A DNA stretch of 64,000 bases from CAINVV01 sp037137375 (GTDB lineage Bacteria; Bacteroidota; Bacteroidia; Bacteroidales; Prolixibacteraceae). Under the pieces are notes generated by a model. The model was given only the letters and a program-made list of their open reading frames with translations, ran no database searches and was not told where the DNA came from. The stretch is from positions 1-64,000 of the forward strand of contig JBAXKJ010000014.1 of NCBI GenBank assembly GCA_037137375.1, read 5' to 3'. Shown here one piece after another: positions 9,027 to 18,032 of this stretch. Made by a program: the position numbers and the translations under genes. The first letter of the stretch is position 1, and each line of letters opens with the position of its first letter.

Positions 9027-9353
9027 ATGGATTACAGAAAAGTTAAAGCTGCCTCTACCACTGTGCCACGCAATCTGAATGAGTTGGATGCCACCACAGA
9101 TAATGTTTATGAATCATTGATGGTTATTGCCAAGCGTGCCAATCAGATCAATGCTGAGGTCAAAGAGGAATTAAACCAGAAATTGCAGGAATTTGCCTCT
9201 TATTCCGACAACTTAGAGGAGGTCTTTGAAAACCGTGAACAGATTGAGATTTCAAGATATTACGAAAGACTTTCCAAACCGGTCCTGATTGCTTACGAAG
9301 AGTTTAAAGACGGTTTGATCTATTACAGAAATCCTGCCAAGGAGAAAAAATAA
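9027..9353 (+). CDS. rpoZ: RNA polymerase omega subunit, Bacteroidota type
   Basis: 108-aa small RNA polymerase subunit of the Rpb6/omega family. The start TTVPRNLNELDATTDNVYESLMVIAKRANQI contains the helix that wraps the beta' C-terminus (the RAxQI-like segment), and the C-terminal part (YYERLSKPVLIAYEEFKDG) is the extension typical of Bacteroidota. It stabilises RNA polymerase assembly. Position between bamD and coaBC is conserved in the phylum and supports the call. Confidence 0.85.
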   Translation: MDYRKVKAASTTVPRNLNELDATTDNVYESLMVIAKRANQINAEVKEELNQKLQEFASYSDNLEEVFENREQIEISRYYERLSKPVLIAYEEFKDGLIYYRNPAKEKK

Positions 9354-9354
9354 C

Positions 9355-9915
9355 ATGCCGTTACGGGGTAAAAAGATTGTCCTCTGTATCACCGGAAGCA
9401 TTGCTGCTTATAAAGCGGTGTACCTTTTAAGGGGCCTTTTAAAAGAAGGCGCTGAGGTACAGGTTCTTATGACAGACGCGGCTAAGGAATTCGTTACCCC
9501 CCTGACATTTTCCACCCTATCAGGAAAGCCGGTATTAAGCGATTTTTTTGCCAGGGAGAGTGGTTCCTGGAACAGCCATGTGGAATTAGGACTCTGGGCA
9601 GATCTTTTTTTAGTTGCTCCGGCAACTGCTGCAACGATCGGAAAGATGGCTCATGGTATCTGTGACAATTTGGTTGTCACCAGTTATATGTCGGCTAAAT
9701 GTCATGTCATGATTGCCCCAGCTATGGATCTGGATATGTTTGCCCATGCCTCCATGCAGGAAAATCTGCTTAAATTAAAATCATTCGGCAATCAAATCAT
9801 TGAACCTGCTATCGGTGAACTGGCCAGTGGTTTGTCGGGGAAAGGCCGCATGGAGGAACCTGAAAAGATTCTTGAATTGGTGCAGAAATTCTTCACTGAA
9901 AAAAAAAACTCCTGA
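9355..9915 (+). CDS. coaBC: CoaBC, decarboxylase (CoaC) part, ends at a frameshift
   Basis: N-terminal flavin-dependent phosphopantothenoylcysteine decarboxylase half of the coenzyme A enzyme CoaBC (186 aa as read). Seen: GKKIVLCITGSIAAYKA at the start, the NSHVELGLWADLFLVAPATAAT segment with the catalytic His, PAMDLDMF (variant of PAMNxxM) and the substrate clamp GELASGLSGKGRM, in which Ser stands where many species have the ACG Cys. The frame stops at TGA 9913-9915 right after a run of ten A. The ligase half resumes in the -1 frame without a usable start of its own, so the gene is one CoaBC polypeptide interrupted by a frameshift, real or artefactual. Start ATG follows the omega gene by 1 bp. 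Confidence 0.88.
   Translation: MPLRGKKIVLCITGSIAAYKAVYLLRGLLKEGAEVQVLMTDAAKEFVTPLTFSTLSGKPVLSDFFARESGSWNSHVELGLWADLFLVAPATAATIGKMAHGICDNLVVTSYMSAKCHVMIAPAMDLDMFAHASMQENLLKLKSFGNQIIEPAIGELASGLSGKGRMEEPEKILELVQKFFTEKKNS
9899..9909 (+). other. slippery site A AAA AAC joining coaC to coaB
   Basis: Ten A (9899-9908) followed by C. In the zero frame the heptamer A AAA AAC occupies 9903-9909 with the zero-frame codons AAA and AAC in exactly the phasing of a classical -1 slip site, and TGA follows two codons later. A -1 slip enters the coaB frame at once. A one-base homopolymer error (eleven A) would give the same fused frame. Confidence 0.6.
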
Positions 9916-10556
9916 ATAAAACCTATCTGATTACCGCTGGTCCTACTCACGAAAGGATCGATCCTGTCCGGTTTATTGGAAATTACTCAACCGGTAAGAT
10001 GGGCTTTGCCATTGCCCTGGACCTCGCCAAAAGAGGCGCACACGTGATTCTTGTTTGCGGTCCGGTTAACCTGCAGATTGATCATCCGCTTATCAGGAGG
10101 ATTGATGTTACTACTGCCAATCAGATGTACGAAGTTTGCATGAACAATTTTTCTGCCTGTGACGGTGCAATCATGACTGCTGCCGTGGCGGATTATTCAC
10201 CCGTGTTAACTTCTTCCGAGAAAATCAAACGTTCCGAGGGGAATATGTTATTAGAACTAAAGCCCAATAAGGACATTGCTGCGGAATTGGGCAAGATAAA
10301 AAGAGCAGATCAGATTTTGGTAGGCTTTGCCCTGGAAACCAATGATGAAATATCTAATGCTTCAGCAAAACTTCGAAAGAAAAATCTGGATATGATCGTC
10401 CTCAATTCCCTTCGTGAAGAGGGGGCAGGCTTTGGTTATGACACTAATAAAGTGACTATCCTTACCAGGAAAGATCAGGTTTTCGAATATTCCCTTAAAT
10501 CGAAACAAGAAGTTGCGACAGACATCGTAGATCGAATGCTTGAATTATCCTGCTGA
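9906..10556 (+). CDS. coaBC: CoaBC, ligase (CoaB) part, -1 frame
   Basis: C-terminal phosphopantothenate-cysteine ligase half. Read in the -1 frame from the A-run it gives LLNKTYLITAGPTHERIDP, i.e. the complete nucleotide-binding motif AGPT.E.IDPVRFI.N.STGKMG; the first ATG in this frame (9999) lies inside that motif, so independent initiation there would yield a dead enzyme. Later: AAVADYSP, KPNKDIAAELG, FALET(N)DEISNASAKLRKKNLD and VLNSLREEGAGFGYDTNKVTI, all standard for CoaB. Joined length with the CoaC half is about 400 aa, the usual size of CoaBC. It makes 4'-phosphopantothenoyl-L-cysteine for the first half to decarboxylate. Confidence 0.85.
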   Translation, partial: KLLNKTYLITAGPTHERIDPVRFIGNYSTGKMGFAIALDLAKRGAHVILVCGPVNLQIDHPLIRRIDVTTANQMYEVCMNNFSACDGAIMTAAVADYSPVLTSSEKIKRSEGNMLLELKPNKDIAAELGKIKRADQILVGFALETNDEISNASAKLRKKNLDMIVLNSLREEGAGFGYDTNKVTILTRKDQVFEYSLKSKQEVATDIVDRMLELSC

Positions 10557-10603
10557 CCCGCTTCTCAAATTGAGCAGAATGTCGTATTTTTATAGAACAT
10601 TAA

Positions 10604-11515
10604 ATGCTTATGAGAATTCCACTATTATTCTGTTTGTTTTTTCTATTGGGACTTCGGCTTTCTGCACAGGAGTTTCAGTGTAATGTCAGCGTCTCCAGTT
10701 CCAGGATCGAAGGAACTTATAAGGAGATCTTTCAAACTATGAGGAATGATATTTCTGAGTTCATGAATAATAAGAAATGGACGGATCATCAGTTTTCTGT
10801 CGATGAAAGGATTATCTGCACGATATTCATTCAGGTAACCGACCAGATAGGCGCTGATGAATTTAAGGGAAGTATCCAGGTTCAACTGAACAGACCTGTT
10901 TTTAATTCCTCCTATCAGACTCCGATTCTCAATATTAAAGACAATGATTTTGATGTCAGGTATGTTGAATTTCAGCCTCTTGAATACAATGAAACCGCCA
11001 ACACCAATGCGCTGACCAATGTCCTGGCCTATTACGCATACATCATTCTTGGATTCGATTACGATTCTTTTTCACCAATGGGTGGCACCCCTTATTTTCA
11101 GAAGGCCAGGGATATTGTTAATAAATCGCAGAATGCCCACGAAAAAGGATGGCGTGCCTTTGAAGGTAATATTAACAGGTTCTGGCTTATCGACAATCTG
11201 ACGAATAAAGCATACAGCCCTTTCCGTGATCTGATGTATCGTTACCACAGGCTTGGTCTGGACGTGATGTCTGAGAAACCTGATATCGGCAGAGGTGAGA
11301 TTGCCGATGCCTTGAAAAATATGCAAAAAGTTTACCGTGCCAGGCCGGATACCTACATCAACAGAATATTTTTTGATGCCAAGTCTGATGAAATTGTCAA
11401 TATTTTTTCAAAGGGAAGCACCGATGAAAGAAGCCGTGTCATGACTATTCTGACGGAATGTGATCCTGCAAATTCAGGTAAATATGATAAGATCATGCAG
11501 ACGAAAATTTTTTAG
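10604..11515 (+). CDS. DUF4835 family secreted protein
   Basis: 303 aa with a signal peptide (MLMRIPLLFCLFFLLGLRLSAQ; a second ATG two codons on is an equally good start). The rest matches the Bacteroidota-specific DUF4835 family: EFQCNVSVSSSRIEGT, FMNNKKWTDHQF.VDERI, a FNSSYQTPILNIKDNDF strand and YYAYIILGFDYDSFSPMGGTPYF. Function unknown; probably periplasmic. The place between coaBC and recN is conserved in the phylum. The stop is 17 bp before recN. Confidence 0.85.
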   Translation: MLMRIPLLFCLFFLLGLRLSAQEFQCNVSVSSSRIEGTYKEIFQTMRNDISEFMNNKKWTDHQFSVDERIICTIFIQVTDQIGADEFKGSIQVQLNRPVFNSSYQTPILNIKDNDFDVRYVEFQPLEYNETANTNALTNVLAYYAYIILGFDYDSFSPMGGTPYFQKARDIVNKSQNAHEKGWRAFEGNINRFWLIDNLTNKAYSPFRDLMYRYHRLGLDVMSEKPDIGRGEIADALKNMQKVYRARPDTYINRIFFDAKSDEIVNIFSKGSTDERSRVMTILTECDPANSGKYDKIMQTKIF

Positions 11516-11532
11516 CAGAAGAACATAAATTA

Positions 11533-13185
11533 ATGCTAAAGCGCTTACAAATTAGAAACTATGCCCTTATCAGGGAACTGGATGTGGATTTTTCCACTGG
11601 GCTGACCATTATTACTGGAGAGACGGGTGCCGGAAAATCCATTCTGATTGGCGCACTCTCCCTGATCCTGGGTCAGCGGGCTGATTCATCAGTACTAAAG
11701 GATAAGGAGAATAAATGTATCGTTGAAGGCATCTTTGAGGTAAATGGTTATGGATTGCAATCCCTCTTTGAAGAAAATGATCTTGACTACGATACTCAGG
11801 TTATTTTTAGACGGGAGATCGCTCCAAATGGGAAGTCACGTGCATTTGTCAATGATACACCTGTTAATCTTAAAACATTGCAGGATCTTGGCGTTCGGCT
11901 GATTGATATACATTCTCAGCACCAGAGCCTTGAATTAGGTAATAAATTATTTCAGCTGATGGTTCTTGATAACTATGCTGGCAATAAGTCTCTGCTGGAC
12001 GATTATCAAACGAAATTTAAGCGATATAAAATTCTGTTAACGGAATTATCCCAGGCTGAAGAATATACCGCCCGTCTAAGAAAAGAGCTGGACTATTTCC
12101 AGTTTCAGTTTGAGCAACTTTCTAAGGCTAAACTGCATGCCGGGGAACAGGAAAATCTTGAACACGAACTCTCTTTGCTGACTCATGCCGAAGAAATTAA
12201 GACGGCCCTTGTGAATGTGGTAAACCTGATTGGCGGAGAGGAAGGAAATGTTTTAGTGAGGACAAAAGATGCATTCAACCTACTAAACAAAATTTTGAAA
12301 TTTTATCCAGAGGCCGCAGAATTGGCCAATAGATTGAATAGTATCTATCTGGAATTGAGTGATATATCATCTGAGATTGAGTATTCATCTGAAAAAATTG
12401 AATTTGATCCAAGGAGGATTGAACATTTAAATGAGCGTCTGGACATCATATATACTTTACTGCAAAAACATCATGTTTCGACTGAAGAAGAATTAATTTC
12501 ATTGCGCAATGATTTCGAGCTCAATGTAAATAGTGTCTTCACCAATGATGAAAAGGTTGCTGAAATAAGATCCGCTGTCACTGCCCAGGAGGAAATTTTG
12601 TATCGGCAGGCAGATCTGTTAACAAAAAACAGAACAGCCGCCACCGAAAAAATGGGAAAAAAGGTTGAAGAACAACTAATCCAGCTTGGAATGCCTAATT
12701 CGAGGTTCAAGGCAGAGGTGAGAACTGGAACATCTCTGACACTTTCTGGTAAAGATGAAGTGAGTTTTCTGTTTACGGCTAATAAGAATGGTGAACTGGA
12801 CGAAATTTCAAGAGTTGCATCAGGCGGTGAATTATCCCGGCTTATGTTATCTGTTAAAGCATTAATTTCAAAATCCAAGGCATTACCCACGATACTCTTT
12901 GACGAAATTGACTCAGGCATTTCCGGGGAAACGGCCGATAAAATGGGGAATATTCTCAAGGAGATTTCACAGGACATGCAGGTGATCAATATTACCCATT
13001 TACCACAGATTGCCGCCAAAGGTGATCAGCATTTTCTTGTCTACAAGGAAGATACAGAAAAGGAGACTATCACCAGACTTAGATTACTTGGTCCTGACGA
13101 CCGCATCTCCGAGTTGGCAAAGATGCTTAGTGGCGAGAATATTACGGATGCGGCGCGCATGAACGCAACAGAACTTCTCCGATAA
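11533..13185 (+). CDS. recN: DNA repair protein RecN
   Basis: SMC-like ATPase acting early in double-strand break repair. 550 aa with the Walker A site GETGAGKS (residues 29-36), the Q-loop region IDIHSQHQSLEL, a central pair of coiled-coil arms (about 150-380), the ABC signature VASGGELSRLMLSVKAL, Walker B TILFDEIDSGISGETADKMG and the terminal ITHLPQIAAKGDQHFLVYK. Length and motifs are normal. Short gap after DUF4835 suggests it is the last gene of the bamD cluster. Confidence 0.95.
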   Translation: MLKRLQIRNYALIRELDVDFSTGLTIITGETGAGKSILIGALSLILGQRADSSVLKDKENKCIVEGIFEVNGYGLQSLFEENDLDYDTQVIFRREIAPNGKSRAFVNDTPVNLKTLQDLGVRLIDIHSQHQSLELGNKLFQLMVLDNYAGNKSLLDDYQTKFKRYKILLTELSQAEEYTARLRKELDYFQFQFEQLSKAKLHAGEQENLEHELSLLTHAEEIKTALVNVVNLIGGEEGNVLVRTKDAFNLLNKILKFYPEAAELANRLNSIYLELSDISSEIEYSSEKIEFDPRRIEHLNERLDIIYTLLQKHHVSTEEELISLRNDFELNVNSVFTNDEKVAEIRSAVTAQEEILYRQADLLTKNRTAATEKMGKKVEEQLIQLGMPNSRFKAEVRTGTSLTLSGKDEVSFLFTANKNGELDEISRVASGGELSRLMLSVKALISKSKALPTILFDEIDSGISGETADKMGNILKEISQDMQVINITHLPQIAAKGDQHFLVYKEDTEKETITRLRLLGPDDRISELAKMLSGENITDAARMNATELLR

Positions 13186-13282
13186 TCTTTTATCTGTCAT
13201 CTCAGGATTCCTGAAACAGAAACCACCGGAATGCGTATGAATCATGTAGAAGTGAAGAAATGGTATAAATTAATCTAAAATT

Positions 13283-14134
13283 ATGTCTTATAATCTGTTG
13301 AAAGGGAAAAGAGGAATCATATTTGGGGCCTTGAACGAAAATTCAATTGCCTGGAAAGTTGCGGAACGAGCCTATGAAGAGGGTGCAACTTTTACTCTTA
13401 CCAATGTTCCGATTGCCCTTCGTATGGGCGAAACTCAGGTTCTTGCTGAAAAATGCCATACTGAAGTGATTCCGGCCGATGCTGTTAATCTGGAGGATCT
13501 GGAGAATCTGATCACCCGTTCCATGGAAGTCCTGGGTGGTAAACTGGATTTCATTCTGCATTCCATCGGAATGTCGCCCAATGTTCGTAAAGGCAGGCAC
13601 TACAGTGACCTGGATTACGATTACCTGGCCAAGACCCTTGATGTCTCCGCCCTTTCCTTTCATAAAGTTTTACAGACAGCCCGCAAACTGGATGCCCTGA
13701 ATCAGTGGTCGTCAGTCCTGGCGCTCTCTTATGTCGCTGCCCAACGAACCTTCTATGGTTACAACGATATGGCCGATGCCAAAGCGCTGCTTGAATCCAT
13801 TGCCCGTAGTTTTGGATACATCTATGGCCGTGAACGAAATGTTCGGATCAATACCATTTCACAATCTCCGACACCTACCACGGCCGGAAATGGGATCAAA
13901 ATGTTCGAAAGTCTGCTAGATTTTTCCGAGCGCATGTCACCTCTGGGAAATGCTACAGCCGACGAATGTGCCGATTATTGTATTGTCATGTTCTCCGATC
14001 TTACCAGGAAAGTAACAATGCAGAATCTGTTTCATGACGGTGGATTTTCTTCCATGGGAATGAGCCTCCGTGCAATGGAACAATACAACCGCGGATGTCC
14101 GGATGAAGTTGATCCAAATCACATCTACGATTAA
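13283..14134 (+). CDS. fabI: enoyl-[acyl-carrier-protein] reductase (NADH)
   Basis: Last step of fatty acid elongation. 283 aa; the N-terminal GIIFGALNENSIAWKVAE carries the SDR cofactor loop in FabI form, FILHSIGMSPNVRKG is the middle motif, and YGYNDMADAK holds the catalytic Tyr-x6-Lys. Start ATG at 13283. The slightly longer C-terminus (to DPNHIYD) is common in Bacteroidota. It converges with rhlE, whose stop lies 3 bp away. Sensitivity to FabI inhibitors cannot be read from this alone. Confidence 0.93.
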   Translation: MSYNLLKGKRGIIFGALNENSIAWKVAERAYEEGATFTLTNVPIALRMGETQVLAEKCHTEVIPADAVNLEDLENLITRSMEVLGGKLDFILHSIGMSPNVRKGRHYSDLDYDYLAKTLDVSALSFHKVLQTARKLDALNQWSSVLALSYVAAQRTFYGYNDMADAKALLESIARSFGYIYGRERNVRINTISQSPTPTTAGNGIKMFESLLDFSERMSPLGNATADECADYCIVMFSDLTRKVTMQNLFHDGGFSSMGMSLRAMEQYNRGCPDEVDPNHIYD

Positions 14135-14137
14135 GAA

Positions 14138-15415
14138 TTAATATCTCTGCCTGGTTAAAAGAATTTTTGGCTTTTTGTTGGCAACGACCAAAGGTTTGTT
14201 CTGAGATACCTGCGTGGGTCTGGAGTGTCCAGAATTTCCCCTGCCTTGCTGTTGTCGGGTACTCTTCACCGGATGATGATCCTGTAATGGGAACATCTCA
14301 TTTTCCACGACAGGAATTTTTTTCTCTATTAACTTCTCGATGTCCCGGAGGTATTCCTTCTCTTCCGCATCGCAGAATGAAATGGCAGTACCTTCGGCGC
14401 CTGCGCGACCGGTCCTTCCGATCCGGTGCACATAAGTTTCCGGAATATTAGGAATTTCGTAATTGATCACATATTGCAAATCATCGACATCGATTCCCCT
14501 CGCTGCGATATCCGTGGCGACCAATATCCTGGTAGTCTGATCCTTAAAATTTGATAATGCCCGTTGCCTTGCACTTTGAGCCTTATTACCATGAATAGCT
14601 TCTGCTGAAATATCGTGCTTCAAGAGGGTCTTGACCACGAGATTGGCGCCATGCTTGGTGCGTGTAAATACCAGTGCAGTCTTGATTTTCTGATCTTTTA
14701 AAATTTCCAGCAGCAACGCACTTTTGTTCCCCTTGTCGACAAAATATAGGGATTGCTGAATGATTTCCACCACCGAAGAGTCGGGCGTGACCGAAACCTT
14801 TATTGGATTGAAAAGGATCGTATTGGCAAGCTTCACAATGTCAGGTGGCATAGTAGCCGAAAAGAACAAAGATTGCCGGGTCTTTGGCAAGGCTGTCAAA
14901 AGTTTCTTGACATCGTGGATGAATCCCATATCCAGCATCCTGTCGGCTTCATCCAGGACAAAAATCTCCACATCTTTTAAGGTGATGAATCCCTGACCCA
15001 TTAAATCCAGCAGCCGGCCCGGTGTGGCAACCAGGATGTCAACCCCGTTTCGCAGGGCATCTGTTTGTGGTTTTTGACCGACACCCCCGAAGACGACGGT
15101 ACAAGTCAAGCCGGTATGACGACCATAAGCCTTGAAACTCTCTTCAATCTGTATGGCTAACTCTCTGGTTGGCGTGACGATTAAACTTCTGATTTTTCTT
15201 TTTCGACCCGGAACGATATTTGGTGCCAGTAATTGCAGAATGGGAATGGCGAAGGCTGCTGTCTTTCCTGTTCCTGTCTGCGCGCATCCCAGTAAATCAG
15301 TGCCTTTTAAAATAATTGGAATTGCTTCTGCCTGGATGGGAGTTGGGGTGGTATAACCTTCTTCTTCAACGGCTTTCAGAATAGGATCTATGATGTTTAG
15401 TGACCGAAATAGCAT
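14138..15415 (-). CDS. rhlE: DEAD-box RNA helicase, RhlE type
   Basis: ATP-dependent RNA helicase (about 425 aa from the ATG at 15415; the frame is open to a TTG at 15442). Motifs in order: Q motif GYTTPTPIQAEAIP, Walker A AQTGTGKTAAF, PTRELAIQ, TPGRLLDL, DEAD in VLDEADRMLDMGF, SAT in FFSATMP, then ARGIDVDDL and HRIGRTGRAG of the second domain. The short basic, Gln/Arg-rich tail (about 375-425) is usual for RhlE. Probable roles are ribosome assembly and RNA turnover. It lies 70 bp downstream of cysH on the same strand. Confidence 0.92.
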   Translation of the reverse strand: MLFRSLNIIDPILKAVEEEGYTTPTPIQAEAIPIILKGTDLLGCAQTGTGKTAAFAIPILQLLAPNIVPGRKRKIRSLIVTPTRELAIQIEESFKAYGRHTGLTCTVVFGGVGQKPQTDALRNGVDILVATPGRLLDLMGQGFITLKDVEIFVLDEADRMLDMGFIHDVKKLLTALPKTRQSLFFSATMPPDIVKLANTILFNPIKVSVTPDSSVVEIIQQSLYFVDKGNKSALLLEILKDQKIKTALVFTRTKHGANLVVKTLLKHDISAEAIHGNKAQSARQRALSNFKDQTTRILVATDIAARGIDVDDLQYVINYEIPNIPETYVHRIGRTGRAGAEGTAISFCDAEEKEYLRDIEKLIEKKIPVVENEMFPLQDHHPVKSTRQQQGRGNSGHSRPTQVSQNKPLVVANKKPKILLTRQRY

Positions 15416-15485
15416 AATTATTACTTGATAAATAGGCCGCAAAGGTACCTGAAATAAAGTTGTAATCAGGTATCTCTATCTATAT

Positions 15486-16187
15486 CTATCTTTTATGCAG
15501 TCCGCACTCCTTAGTATCAGGATTTTCCCACCACCATCTTCCGGCCCGAAGATCTTCTCCCGGTAGGATGGCCCTGGTACAAGGTTGACAGCCAATACTT
15601 GGGAAATCGCGGTCATGAAGAGGATTATAGGGTATTTTGTGTTCTTTGATATAGTTTCGAATTTGTTCTTCAGTCCAATCAATCAGGGGATTAAGTTTAA
15701 TCAATCCATTTGCCTCGTCCCATTCAATAGGCTGCATTTCAGAACGTGTGACGGATTGTTCTCTCCTTAAGCCACAAATCCAGACTTCCAAACCGGAGAA
15801 AGCCCGTCGAAGAGGCTCAATTTTCCTGATCTTGCAGCATGTTTTGCGGTCTTCTATTGAGTCATAAAATAGATTGATGCCCTTTGTTCTCACCATATCT
15901 TCCACATGAAGAGCCTCAGGGAAGTAAACCTGCATCTGAATTCCATACTTTTGATTGGTGCGGTGGATCAAATCGTAAGTCTCAGGAAACAATCTTCCTG
16001 TATCCAGGGTGAAGATTTTGACATTTTTGTCAACAGAACAAACCATTTGGGTAAGTACTTGATCTTCAAGTCCAAGACTACTAGACAAGGCAATCTTTCC
16101 CTTGAATTCTTCCAGAAAATACCGGATCAGCTCAACCGCGCCGGCATTGGCCAGATGCTGATTTAATGCGTCTATTTTTTGTTTCAT
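15486..16187 (-). CDS. cysH: assimilatory adenylyl-sulfate (APS) reductase
   Basis: Thioredoxin- or glutathione-dependent reductase making sulfite from activated sulfate. 233 aa. The [4Fe-4S] ligand pairs TCCKIRKIEPL and GCQPCTR mark the APS-reductase branch (not the cluster-free PAPS enzymes of E. coli), and the catalytic Cys sits in the terminal KECGLHKR. SSSLGLEDQV is the nucleotide loop and LIDWTEEQIRNYIKEHKIPYNPLHDRDFPSIGC is diagnostic. APS use fits the absence of cysC in or next to cysDN at 60-62 kb. It lies 54 bp downstream of the phoR-like gene on the same strand. Confidence 0.93.
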   Translation of the reverse strand: MKQKIDALNQHLANAGAVELIRYFLEEFKGKIALSSSLGLEDQVLTQMVCSVDKNVKIFTLDTGRLFPETYDLIHRTNQKYGIQMQVYFPEALHVEDMVRTKGINLFYDSIEDRKTCCKIRKIEPLRRAFSGLEVWICGLRREQSVTRSEMQPIEWDEANGLIKLNPLIDWTEEQIRNYIKEHKIPYNPLHDRDFPSIGCQPCTRAILPGEDLRAGRWWWENPDTKECGLHKR

Positions 16188-16241
16188 CGAATATTGGAAT
16201 CAAATTCAGGTGAAACAAAAATAGGGTAAAAATTCAATTTT

Positions 16242-18032
16242 CTAACTAAAAAATTTCGGAATTGAAAAGATAAACTCCAGTCCACCACCTTTGTGTGTTC
16301 TGGCGGAGATATCACCCTTGAAACCTATGATTGCATTTTTAACGATCGCCAGTCCGAGACCCGTCCCTCCCTGTTTCCTCGAACGTCCTGAATCGACCCG
16401 GTAAAATCGCTCGAAAATTCGGGGCAGGTGTTCCTCATCCACACCCGGACCATTGTCGGCAAAGGAGAAGTATTGATAATTACTGTCTTCATGGTAATTG
16501 GTTATTTCAATCCTGATGCCATCTCCGCCATAATTGAGGGAATTTTCCATCAGGTTCCTGAAAACAGAAAAGATCAGTGAATAATTTGCGAGGACAATGA
16601 CGTTGGAGTCGATGTTCATGGTCACGTCCACATTTTTCTGTTGAATGAGATCATGGAAGCTTTCTATGACTTCGTCGGCTAGTTTTTTTACTTCAATTTT
16701 ACCCTTTGGATATAGCTCCGATGATTCTTCAATTTTATTTAACAAAGCGATGTCATTCACCAGCTGAGTAAGTCTTTCAGATTGATTATGAGCCTTATTG
16801 ATGAAATATTGTTGCCTTTTTGGATCCATATCAGGATTATTCAGGAGGGTCTCCAGGTAACCTTTTACGGTGGCAATTGGTGTTTTCAGTTCATGGGAAA
16901 TGTTGGAAGTGATCTGTTGTTTCATCATACTTCTTTTTACCAACTGGGTATTATCGGTAATTAAGATTTCGAAACTCATGTCCTGAAAAATGATGCACTG
17001 AATTTGGAAATGCGATCCGTCCCTCTGCACGGAATACTCAATTCGTGGCAATTCAGGGAGTGGCAAGGCAAGATTATCCATCATGACTTGATCGACGAAA
17101 GTATTGATCCTTGCAAACTCCTTGAGTTCGAAAATTTTCTCTGCTGGAATAGTCGATTCTTCTGCTATAATGTTGATATAGAAGATAAAATGACTGTTGT
17201 TGAGAATTATTTTTTTCTGGGGAGAGAAGAAGGCAACTCCCTCTTTAAGGACAAAAAGGTGGCTGATGAGCTTCTCCTTTTCCTGTAACAGATCAGCTTT
17301 GGCGATACTTGACTGTTCAAACATACTGCTGATTTCATTGCTGATCACCCCAATTTCGTCGTTTGAAAATTTCAAATCTTCATCCGCTGGTTGCCCCGTT
17401 CGGACACGAAGTGCGAAATCCTTAAGTTTAGAAACTGAATCACCCAATCTTTTGGTAATGAATCGCAAAACACTGCCAAAGACAACAAAAAGAAATAAAC
17501 AATAGAGCATAAAAGCCCTGTCGATGTTCAGATAGCTCCGAAGTTCAATATTATATTCAACTGCTGATCTGATTATTAAGTTGTTATAGATCCTTGCATA
17601 ATAGAAGTACTCAACGTCAGTTGTGGTTGAATGACGAACGTTGAAACCTGAACCCGATAGCATAGCCTTTTGAAATTCTGGTCTGTGGGAGTGATTTTCG
17701 AGATTTCTGTAATTGGTTACCAGGTTGTCGTAAAGTACATCTCCTTTTTTATCTAATATTGTGATCCTCGTCTCAGAAGGAGGTATGAGCGTTTTAAGGG
17801 AATCGAGTCTGTTAAACTGATCAGGATCGATCAATTTTTCATTCCGAATATATTTGTCGATAAAATCAGTGTATCCGTTAAGTCTGTTTTCAAGGAGGGA
17901 AATCTTGAATTGCTTTTCATGCAGGTTTTGATAGATCAAAATGGAGAGAAGAAAAACAAAAAAGAGTAGGAAATAGTTGGTAAACAACTTCCATTTGAAC
18001 GACTTATACCTGTTTTGCATTTTTTGTTTCAC
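16242..18032 (-). CDS. phoR: PhoR-like sensor histidine kinase
   Basis: Membrane sensor kinase, 596 aa. Order: TM1 (about 16-36), periplasmic domain (about 37-170), TM2 (about 172-193), HAMP (about 195-250), a PAS-like linker, HisKA with SNISHELKTPIATVKGYL (phospho-acceptor about His380) and HATPase_c with FADNGPGVDEEHLPRIFERFYR and GGTGLGLAIVK. The start is GTG at 18032; an ATG four codons on (18020) is possible. The GTG is the last element of a conserved non-coding repeat (18031-18130). Assignment as the phosphate sensor rests on context: the adjacent regulator carries a Pho-box-like promoter and diverges from pit. Confidence 0.82.
   Translation of the reverse strand: MKQKMQNRYKSFKWKLFTNYFLLFFVFLLSILIYQNLHEKQFKISLLENRLNGYTDFIDKYIRNEKLIDPDQFNRLDSLKTLIPPSETRITILDKKGDVLYDNLVTNYRNLENHSHRPEFQKAMLSGSGFNVRHSTTTDVEYFYYARIYNNLIIRSAVEYNIELRSYLNIDRAFMLYCLFLFVVFGSVLRFITKRLGDSVSKLKDFALRVRTGQPADEDLKFSNDEIGVISNEISSMFEQSSIAKADLLQEKEKLISHLFVLKEGVAFFSPQKKIILNNSHFIFYINIIAEESTIPAEKIFELKEFARINTFVDQVMMDNLALPLPELPRIEYSVQRDGSHFQIQCIIFQDMSFEILITDNTQLVKRSMMKQQITSNISHELKTPIATVKGYLETLLNNPDMDPKRQQYFINKAHNQSERLTQLVNDIALLNKIEESSELYPKGKIEVKKLADEVIESFHDLIQQKNVDVTMNIDSNVIVLANYSLIFSVFRNLMENSLNYGGDGIRIEITNYHEDSNYQYFSFADNGPGVDEEHLPRIFERFYRVDSGRSRKQGGTGLGLAIVKNAIIGFKGDISARTHKGGGLEFIFSIPKFFS

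Noticed and set aside
9954..9965. Perfect 12-nt palindrome AGGATCGATCCT downstream of the coaBC slip site as a frameshift stimulator
   Set aside because: It lies 45 nt beyond the slip site and can form only a 4-bp stem; too far and too weak.
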